A stretch of DNA of 64,000 bases from DASRDE01 sp035938175 (GTDB lineage: Bacteria > Vulcanimicrobiota > Vulcanimicrobiia > Vulcanimicrobiales > Vulcanimicrobiaceae): assembly GCA_035938175.1 (NCBI GenBank), contig DASZHD010000029.1:17446-81445 (forward strand), read 5' to 3'. The position numbers were made by a program, and so were the translations under genes. Below the pieces are notes generated by a model, which searched no databases, had not been told where the DNA came from, and worked only from the letters and a program-made list of their open reading frames with translations. This document shows positions 58,475-64,000 of this stretch, piece after piece; position 1 is the stretch's first letter, and each line of letters begins with the position of its first letter.

Positions 58475-59059
58475 TCAAAGCGCGTAAAACGTCTTCGCGT
58501 GGAACGGACTCTCCTCGCCGAACGGAACCAAACGATCCAGCCATCCGCCTTCCCAAATGCGCGCCGCGACGATTTTCGAATTTTCCGGAACGCGTGCATG
58601 GACCGCGCTCGAAAATGATTCCCCGGGAGCGACCTCCGAGTTCAAGTCGCGATCGTCCGGTCCCGGCAACGCACGGAACCATCGGCCGGTGCTATCGATG
58701 AAGTACACGTGCGGATCCGAGCCGTGCATCGTAACCCGTTTCGCCGTGCTGACGACCCGCACGACGGCCGAAACGGTAGAAGCGGGAGAACCGGCATCGG
58801 TGTGAACGCTCGCAACGGTTGCGCACCAATCGTCGAAGCACACCAGCGTTCCAAGCGGGATGCGTCGCTCGCGCGCGATCGCGCTGCCCGCCGCCACGAG
58901 CAGTACGTACAACGCGATTACGCAGATCAGCGGCATTGTAGCCTGCGCAGACGGCCCGCGAGTCACGGCGGATACGACGAACCATGCAAGCGCCGCGACG
59001 AACGCCAACGCGAAAAGAAGAAAGAGCAGGATCGAAAGCGTGGGGACGAGTTGCACCAT
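58475..59059 (-). CDS. Two-helix membrane protein with extracytoplasmic domain
   Basis: This 194-residue protein has two N-terminal transmembrane helices (LSILLFLLFALAFVAALAWFVVSAV and ATMPLICVIALYVLLVAAGSAIA). A beta-rich domain follows (about 60-194: GTLVCFDDWCATVASVH, VVRVVSTAKRVTMHGSDPHVYFID) and resembles a small Ig-like or DUF4352-type fold. GGAGGAG precedes ATG 59059. A strong dyad (59072-59116) lies just upstream. It is probably co-transcribed with the DsbA-like gene. Confidence 0.7.
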   Translation of the reverse strand: MVQLVPTLSILLFLLFALAFVAALAWFVVSAVTRGPSAQATMPLICVIALYVLLVAAGSAIARERRIPLGTLVCFDDWCATVASVHTDAGSPASTVSAVVRVVSTAKRVTMHGSDPHVYFIDSTGRWFRALPGPDDRDLNSEVAPGESFSSAVHARVPENSKIVAARIWEGGWLDRLVPFGEESPFHAKTFYAL

Positions 59060-59071
59060 ACCGCTCCTCCA

Positions 59072-59116
59072 GACTTTGCGCTACAAAGTAGTGTGTAACC
59101 TTTGTAGCACAAAGTC
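59072..59116. promoter_or_regulatory. Large operator-like dyad upstream of the membrane gene
   Basis: GACTTTGCGCTACAAAG (59072-59088) and CTTTGTAGCACAAAGTC (59100-59116) are inverted repeats with 16 of 17 bases matching, separated by 11 bp. GCTACAAAG/CTTTGTAGC is the perfect core. It is placed 13 bp before the membrane-protein start and 16 bp after the cupredoxin stop. It could be a repressor operator or a transcript hairpin. Confidence 0.65.
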
Positions 59117-59131
59117 CGAAGGACGGCAATA

Positions 59132-59677
59132 CTACGGCGTGGCTTGTGGACCGGGCGTCGCCTTGGGCTCGACTTTGATCACGTCACGCATCGACGGAAC
59201 GTCCGGATAATGGAAGGCGCAGCCGACGAAATAGAAGCCCGGCACCGACAGCGTCACCTTTACCGAATGCCCCGGCTGAATGACGCCGCTGGAGTAGCCT
59301 TTTTGCATTGGACCGCCGGATGCGGTGGTCTTTAGCGTCGGATTCTTCGGGAAACCCGACAAGCTCAGCACGTTGAGCGTGTGCGGGATCGAGTGCGACA
59401 AATTCATTAGTGTAATCGTGACGCCCGGTTTGAAGGCGATTATTTGCGAGCGCGTGGTTTGCGTGTATCCGCCTACCAAACCGAATTTCACGTCTTTGAC
59501 GGTGCCCAGACCTTCACCGGGCAGCTCGAACCCGATGGTATTCGCCGGCACGGTGCCGATCTGCGAGGTGTGCGCGGACGATGCGAATGCTGGCGCGTTT
59601 GGAACGCCGCCCTGGCGTTGACCGCACGCGGCAAGGACCACTGCGAGGACAAAAGACGCGACGACGTACTTCTTCAC
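59132..59677 (-). CDS. Cupredoxin-like secreted lipoprotein
   Basis: This 181-residue protein has a lipoprotein signal (FVLAVVLAACGQ). The mature part is a plastocyanin/azurin-type fold with LMNLSHSIPHTLNVLS and the C-terminal blue-copper loop FYFVGCAFHYPDVPSMRDVIKVE (Cys, His, Met ligands; with the upstream His this makes a type 1 copper site). It is likely an electron carrier or copper chaperone. The GTG at 59677 is chosen because GGAGG lies 6 nt upstream. It is divergent from a TonB receptor with a Fur-type box between them. Confidence 0.85.
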   Translation of the reverse strand: MKKYVVASFVLAVVLAACGQRQGGVPNAPAFASSAHTSQIGTVPANTIGFELPGEGLGTVKDVKFGLVGGYTQTTRSQIIAFKPGVTITLMNLSHSIPHTLNVLSLSGFPKNPTLKTTASGGPMQKGYSSGVIQPGHSVKVTLSVPGFYFVGCAFHYPDVPSMRDVIKVEPKATPGPQATP

Positions 59678-59783
59678 TGGAAGCCTCCGGCAAGAGTGTG
59701 ATGCGTCGAACATCGCGTGTAGTTCTGAAGATTTGGTGAAGCGCGGCGTCACTTTCGGTAACCGGCAGGAGGCCAAAATCAAA

Positions 59784-59800
59784 TTGAGAATGATTCTCAA
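59784..59800. promoter_or_regulatory. Fur-type operator (perfect 17-bp palindrome)
   Basis: TTGAGAAT-G-ATTCTCAA (59784-59800) is perfectly symmetric and matches the 7-1-7 form of Fur boxes (TGATAATNATTATCA type; here TGAGAATGATTCTCA). It covers the start region of the TonB receptor (ATG 59790 lies inside it), and a related half-site CATTCTCAA follows (59813-59821). The divergent cupredoxin gene is about 107 bp away. Confidence 0.8.
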
Positions 59801-59804
59801 AGAT

Positions 59805-62168
59805 ATGCGAACCATTCTCAAATTGGCCTTGGCTTCGGCTTGCTTGCTTCTGTCACCGGCCCTCGGGCTCGCGCAGGGCGTCGCGGTGCTGGAAGGCACC
59901 GTCGTCGATAGCGGCAAGCCGGTCGCCGGAATCGCGGTGCGTGCCGCCGGAAACAACGCGCAAGCGAGTGTCGTGAGCGATCGAAACGGCCGCTTCGTGT
60001 TCACGACGCTATTGCCCGGAAGTTATGTCCTCTCGGCCATAAACCGCGACCGCCGCGCATCGATCGGCGTCGTTCTCCCCGCAGGCGGTACGAACGTCAC
60101 GATTGATTTTGGCCTCAAAACGATCGGCAGCGTCTTTACGCGGGTCGCGCGCCCGTCGATTCGCGGTTCGGGGACCGATTTGACGCTTACGCCCGGGCTG
60201 CTCGCGCATTCGGTCGCGGCGACAACGTTTCCGAACCTGCTCCTGCAGCTTCCGGGTTCGGCGCGTGGTGCGAACGGCGTCGTTCACATCAACGGCGATC
60301 ACGGCGACATCGCATACGTGGTGGACGGCATGCCCGTGCCGCAAGAACTCAACCGTATCGTCGGAAATGAATTCGATCTCAGCGATGCCGCCTTCGTCGA
60401 CGTGATTCAGGGTGCGTATCCGGCGCAATACGGAGGCAAGTTTGCATCGGTGCTCGAGGTTTCGACTCGCGAAGGTGCGCCCGCGGCGGGATACTCTGCA
60501 AGTCTGTCGAGCGGATCGATCGGCGAGGACGCCGCCTCCGTGGGATATCACGACCAAATCGGTAAGGCAAATTTCGTCCTCTCGCTTCGCGGCAGCGAAA
60601 CGGCGCGCGGCCTGGATCCGCCCGACCTCGGCTCGCCGGTGCACGACGATGCCTCGGATACGAATGAGTTTTTGCGCGTTACGCTGCCGGCGACGCAAAC
60701 GGACTATTTCAACTTCGACGCCGGAAACTCTCGTCAGACGTTTCAAATTCCGAACGACGTGGCGGGCGGAGAGCCGCTTCGAACCGACGACAACGAAACG
60801 CAAAGCGACTCCTTCGCATCGTTGAATTATCATCACGCGCTCTCAGCCGGCGCATCGCTCTCGCTCGGGCTCTCGTATAAGCGATCGCGAATTCGCGACT
60901 TCGGCGATCCCGCAAACGATTTTACGTACGGAGAAGCGTTGTACGCTGCAAGCGGCGGAAGCCCGGATGACTGTGCAAACGCGCTGACGCGCAATAATTT
61001 CGGCCCGGCGACGTGCGCGTACAGTTTGAACGGCGATCGCCTCGCAAGCGACTACGGCACGCTCGCCTCGTATGCCGCTCAGACGAAAAACCACGCCGTT
61101 CGCGCAGGAGTGTATTACGATGCGACGCTCGTCGATAAAACGTACGCGGTAACGCTGCAGCCCGGAAACTTTCTGGCGCCGATCTATTCGCCGGCGATGC
61201 CGGGCAGCGCGTACACCGTCGTCGACAACGCGCCGAACGTCGGCCATACGGAGTCGGCGTACGTTCAAGATACGTGGAAAATCGATTCCAACTACGAACT
61301 GCAATATGGTCTGCGGGAAGATGCGTTTCAACTCTTCTCGACGCAGTTTTCGGATGGCGCTTCGCAACTCAGTCCGCGCGTGAAACTGACGCGGTTCTTA
61401 GGTTCGCGTGCGAGCGTGTACGCATATTACGGACGTTTCTTTACGCCGTTCTCGTTCGAAAACGTTTCACCGGGCGCGGCGCAGCTGCTGAATTTGCCGA
61501 ATCAGCCGTCGGTGGCGGCGTTCGATTTAAAGCCGCAGCGCGACTCCGACTACGAGCTCGGCGGCCACCTTGCGTTGGGCGGCGGCGACTTGGGCCTGCG
61601 CGTCATGCAGAAGAACGCAGGCGACCTCATCGACGATACGCAAGTGGGTGTAACCGCGCTGCATCAAGACATCAACTATCAGTTGGGGCGAATTGCTACG
61701 CAGACGGCATACTTTCAACACGCCCTGGCCCGGGACGGGCGGTTCTACGTTTCGATGAATCACACGTACTCGGTAAACAAAGGATGCGAAACGCAGCTGC
61801 TCGCGCCGTGCTTCGGATCGCCGTCGGACTGGACGCCCGCGGATCACGAACAGCGCTGGGGCGCGAATGCGGGCGTGTTGCGCAACGGCGCAAGTGGGGG
61901 CTGGTTCTCGGCGGACGCGGAATACGGAAGCGGGCTTTCGTCGGCCGGGTGCGCCTCCACGGTCGCTGTTTGCAAGTACACGCCGCATACGGTGTTCGAC
62001 GCCGAGCAGGGGATCCGGCTCACCGCAACTTCCACGCTGGTCCTGCGGTTGCAAAACGTACTGAACGACCGGTACTTCATCACGTACCTCAACGCGCAAG
62101 GGAATCACGTCTCCCAGGGCCGTACGCTGGAAGCCGAACTGCGGTTAGACGGCCCGCCGGGGCGATAG
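59805..62168 (+). CDS. TonB-dependent receptor-like outer membrane protein, iron-regulated
   Basis: This protein of about 787 residues has a signal peptide (ILKLALASACLLLSPALGLAQG), a CarboxypepD_reg domain (VAVLEGTVVDSGKPVAGIAVRAAGN and GRFVFTTLLPGSYVLSAINRD, about 24-100), a plug-like region (VVHINGDHGDIAYVVDGMPVPQEL, IQGAYPAQYGGKFASVLEVSTREG) and a barrel to the C-terminus (LRLQNVLNDRYFITYLNAQGNHVSQGRTLEAELRL). Possible starts are TTG 59784, ATG 59790 and ATG 59805. AGGAGG is at 59767-59772, which best suits the TTG. The Fur box over the start indicates iron-repressed expression, so the substrate is probably an iron chelate. Confidence 0.9.
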   Translation: MRTILKLALASACLLLSPALGLAQGVAVLEGTVVDSGKPVAGIAVRAAGNNAQASVVSDRNGRFVFTTLLPGSYVLSAINRDRRASIGVVLPAGGTNVTIDFGLKTIGSVFTRVARPSIRGSGTDLTLTPGLLAHSVAATTFPNLLLQLPGSARGANGVVHINGDHGDIAYVVDGMPVPQELNRIVGNEFDLSDAAFVDVIQGAYPAQYGGKFASVLEVSTREGAPAAGYSASLSSGSIGEDAASVGYHDQIGKANFVLSLRGSETARGLDPPDLGSPVHDDASDTNEFLRVTLPATQTDYFNFDAGNSRQTFQIPNDVAGGEPLRTDDNETQSDSFASLNYHHALSAGASLSLGLSYKRSRIRDFGDPANDFTYGEALYAASGGSPDDCANALTRNNFGPATCAYSLNGDRLASDYGTLASYAAQTKNHAVRAGVYYDATLVDKTYAVTLQPGNFLAPIYSPAMPGSAYTVVDNAPNVGHTESAYVQDTWKIDSNYELQYGLREDAFQLFSTQFSDGASQLSPRVKLTRFLGSRASVYAYYGRFFTPFSFENVSPGAAQLLNLPNQPSVAAFDLKPQRDSDYELGGHLALGGGDLGLRVMQKNAGDLIDDTQVGVTALHQDINYQLGRIATQTAYFQHALARDGRFYVSMNHTYSVNKGCETQLLAPCFGSPSDWTPADHEQRWGANAGVLRNGASGGWFSADAEYGSGLSSAGCASTVAVCKYTPHTVFDAEQGIRLTATSTLVLRLQNVLNDRYFITYLNAQGNHVSQGRTLEAELRLDGPPGR

Positions 62169-62229
62169 TCCCGAATTACAGCGCAAGAAGTGTGGTGCGA
62201 GTGGCGGCCGTTCGCCGTACGATCGCACT

Positions 62230-63276
62230 ATGACCGCTCAAACCGCAAACGAGTATTATCAGGCAATCCTCGATCGCGACGCTCGCTACGAAGATCGCTT
62301 TTACTATGGCGTAAAGACGACGGGCGTATTTTGCCGGCCGACGTGCGCCAGCCGCACGCCGCTGCGCCGCAACGTGGAGTTTTTCACTACGCCGCAAGCC
62401 GCGCACCGCGCATCGTACCGCGCTTGCAAACGCTGCAAGCCCGATGAAGCGCGCGTTGCTCTGGACGAGCGTTTCGTGCGGGTGTGCCGCGCGATCGAAG
62501 CGGCGGAAGAAGCGCCGGCGCTCGGCGAACTGGCCGCGATCGCCGGCATGAGCCCCTTTCACTTGCAGCGCCGCTTCAAAGCGGCCGTCGGTGTGTCGCC
62601 GCGGCAGTATGCGGAAATGGTAAAACACCGGCGCCTTCGCGACACGCTCAAATCCGGCGATTCGGTTACCAACGCGATCTACGACGCGGGGTTCGGCTCG
62701 CCGTCGCAAGCCTACACGGCGGCGCGAAGCCGCCTCGGAATGACGCCGTCGCAGTATCGTGAAGGCGGAAAGCATGCGTCGATCGTGTACGCCGTGGTCG
62801 CATCGCCGCTCGGCAGAGTGCTGCTTGCAGCGACGGAGCGTGGAATTTGCCGCGTCGACATCGATGAGAACGACGCCGTACTCGAACGTCGTTTGCGAAG
62901 CGAATTTCCCAAGGCACAAATAGCGCGCGAAGACGATTCGCTGGAATCGTCCGCATCGTTAATCGTCGATTACCTTTCAGGCACGGGTCCGTGGCCTTTG
63001 CTGCCGCTGGACGTGCGTGCTACCGCATTCCAAACGCGGGTTTGGGAAGCGCTGCTCGCAATCGCGCCGGGTTCGACGGTGACGTACACCGAGCTCGCGC
63101 AGGCCATCGGCGAGCCGCGCGCCGCGCGCGCGGTAGCGCAAGCATGCGCGTCCAATCCGGCAGCCTTACTGATTCCCTGTCACCGGATCGTTCCGCGCGC
63201 CGGCGGCGTGGGCGGCTATCGCTGGGACGCCGAGCGCAAACGGCGGCTGCTCGAGTTGGAACGTGCGGGCAATTAA
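62230..63276 (+). CDS. ada: Ada-type bifunctional transcriptional activator and O6-methylguanine-DNA methyltransferase
   Basis: The 348-residue protein has the complete Ada layout. The N-terminal zinc/methyl-phosphotriester domain has DRFYYGVKTTGVFCRPTCASR and ACKRCKP (four Cys ligands). An AraC-type HTH follows (ALGELAAIAGMSPFHLQRRFKAAVGVSPRQYAEMVKHRRLR, about residues 95-185). The C-terminal methyltransferase has AFQTRVWEALLAIAPGSTVTYTELAQAIG and the acceptor Cys in ALLIPCHRIVPRAGGVGGYRWDAERKRRLLELE. It repairs alkylated DNA and activates alkylation-response genes after self-methylation. A GTGCGA/TCGCAC dyad (62195-62228) lies just upstream. Confidence 0.96.
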   Translation: MTAQTANEYYQAILDRDARYEDRFYYGVKTTGVFCRPTCASRTPLRRNVEFFTTPQAAHRASYRACKRCKPDEARVALDERFVRVCRAIEAAEEAPALGELAAIAGMSPFHLQRRFKAAVGVSPRQYAEMVKHRRLRDTLKSGDSVTNAIYDAGFGSPSQAYTAARSRLGMTPSQYREGGKHASIVYAVVASPLGRVLLAATERGICRVDIDENDAVLERRLRSEFPKAQIAREDDSLESSASLIVDYLSGTGPWPLLPLDVRATAFQTRVWEALLAIAPGSTVTYTELAQAIGEPRAARAVAQACASNPAALLIPCHRIVPRAGGVGGYRWDAERKRRLLELERAGN

Positions 63277-63964
63277 CCATCCGCCCACCGGCGTTGAGCA
63301 GATCGAAGCCGCGCTGCTGCGCGACGGCTATGCGCACATACCCGCACTGCTCGCGCAATCTGAATGCGTTCGCGTGCGCGCGATGTTCGACGAAGACGAG
63401 CTGTTTCGATCGCATATCGTCATGGAGCGGCATGGCTTCGGACGCGGGGATTACAAGTATTTCCGCTATCCGCTGCCCGGAATCGTGCAGCGTTTGCGCG
63501 AGCGGTGGTATGCGACTCTGGTACCAGTCGCGAATCGTTGGAACGAGTTGCTGCGCGTGAACGCGCGCTTCCCCGATACGGCGCAGCAGTTCCTCGATTT
63601 TTGCGTTGACGGGAATCAAGCGCGTCCGACGGCGCTGCTCTTGAGGTATCGAAGCGGCGATTACAACTGCTTACACGAGGACGTGTACGGCGAGATTGCG
63701 TTTCCGTTCCAGATGACGGTGTTCCTGAGCTCGACAGATGAATACGACGGCGGTGAGTTCGTGCTGGTCGAGCAGCAGCCGCGGCGCCAGAGTCGTCCGA
63801 TCGTCTTGCGTCCGCAACAGGGCGACGCGCTGGTGATTCCAAACCGCTACCGGCCGGCGCCCGGCCGCAACGGCTACTACCGGACGAAATTCCGGCACGG
63901 CGTTAGCGAAGTCCGTACGGGCGAACGGTTCACGCTTGGCATAATTTTCCACGACGCCAAATAG
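63263..63964 (+). CDS. 2OG-Fe(II) oxygenase linked to Ada
   Basis: The 233-residue protein has the double-stranded beta-helix iron site: His-x-Asp in NCLHEDVYGEIAFPFQMTVFLSSTDEYDGGEF, the distal His in KFRHGVSEVRTGERFTLGIIFHDA, and Arg for 2-oxoglutarate in the last segment. Another conserved part is GDYKYFRYPLPGIVQRLRERWYATLVPVANRWNE. Starting at GTG 63263, it overlaps the end of ada by 14 bp, so they are co-translated. Its role is probably oxidative repair of alkylated bases or proteins in the adaptive response, inferred from context. Confidence 0.9.
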   Translation: MRAINHPPTGVEQIEAALLRDGYAHIPALLAQSECVRVRAMFDEDELFRSHIVMERHGFGRGDYKYFRYPLPGIVQRLRERWYATLVPVANRWNELLRVNARFPDTAQQFLDFCVDGNQARPTALLLRYRSGDYNCLHEDVYGEIAFPFQMTVFLSSTDEYDGGEFVLVEQQPRRQSRPIVLRPQQGDALVIPNRYRPAPGRNGYYRTKFRHGVSEVRTGERFTLGIIFHDAK

Positions 63965-63970
63965 CCTTTC

Positions 63971-64000
63971 GTCATGGTGAGGTATCGAACCACCCTGAGG
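63971..64000. repeat. Dispersed repeat copy, GG/CC variant
   Basis: GTCATGGTGAGGTATCGAA followed by CCACCCTGAGG starts 6 bp after the 2OG oxygenase stop and continues beyond the window. Confidence 0.9.

Noticed and set aside
1..64000. tRNA or rRNA genes
   Set aside because: No T-loop GGTTCGAATCC-type motif with cloverleaf pairing or rRNA signature was seen on either strand by eye.

Overview
The window looks like chromosomal DNA of a GC-rich diderm (Gram-negative-type) soil or rock bacterium. Evidence: TonB-dependent receptors with carboxypeptidase-regulatory-like N-termini, lipoprotein signal peptides, a MacAB-type exporter, ECF sigma factors with C-terminal TPR regions, and a dispersed GTCATNNTGAGG hairpin repeat. 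The gene style fits Candidatus Eremiobacterota (WPS-2) or an acidobacterium-like lineage. This is inference only: there is no rRNA or tRNA in the window to anchor taxonomy. No phage, transposase, CRISPR array or tRNA was found.

Layout. 0-7 kb: amino-acid permease behind a leader terminator, an ECF sigma factor with a membrane partner, a DUF899 thioredoxin-like gene followed by a carboxymuconolactone-decarboxylase/AhpD-like gene with an in-frame UGA (probable selenoprotein with a SECIS hairpin), an ECF42/DGPF module, and ClpP. 7-14 kb: small membrane proteins, a secreted GH18-like lipoprotein, MsrA, and a run of stress-type membrane proteins (HdeD, TMEM175, DoxX-like). 14-24 kb: ArsR plus SRPBCC pair, tandem PBP4-type carboxypeptidases, a PLP decarboxylase, a methyltransferase, an M28 peptidase and a HAD phosphatase. 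24-34 kb: a secreted PNGase A-like amidase, a second ECF42/DGPF module, an ankyrin protein, a beta-propeller protein, a MocR regulator divergent from a two-gene operon, and a VOC protein. 34-43 kb: a TolA-like coiled-coil protein, a true formylglycine-generating enzyme, DUF3052, an HTH regulator coupled to a double aspartyl-protease/PDZ protein, an isochorismatase-fold protein, AraC, VOC, TrmO and DoxX-like proteins. 43-49 kb: a minus-strand operon of MacA (frameshifted), MacB ATPase, MacB permease, OmpR-type response regulator and histidine kinase, with a Gly/Asn/Tyr-rich secreted protein downstream. 49-64 kb: peptide-binding lipoprotein, a winged-helix/TPR/zinc-ribbon regulator, a GH26-like glycosidase, a large TonB receptor, a DsbA-fold protein, a cupredoxin divergent from a TonB receptor with a perfect Fur-type palindrome, and an Ada plus 2OG-oxygenase alkylation-repair pair.

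Themes. Redox and electrophile defence is dense (Sec-CMD, DUF899, MsrA, two VOC proteins, DsbA-fold, Ada/2OG). Secreted glycan and protein turnover is represented by GH18, GH26, PNGase A, M28 and PBP4. Two ECF42 modules share the same promoter architecture (about TGTCGR-N17-CGWC) in front of their DGPF genes. Six clusters of the dispersed repeat sit at gene ends. The repeat carries stop codons on both strands and shows compensatory base changes in its stem.
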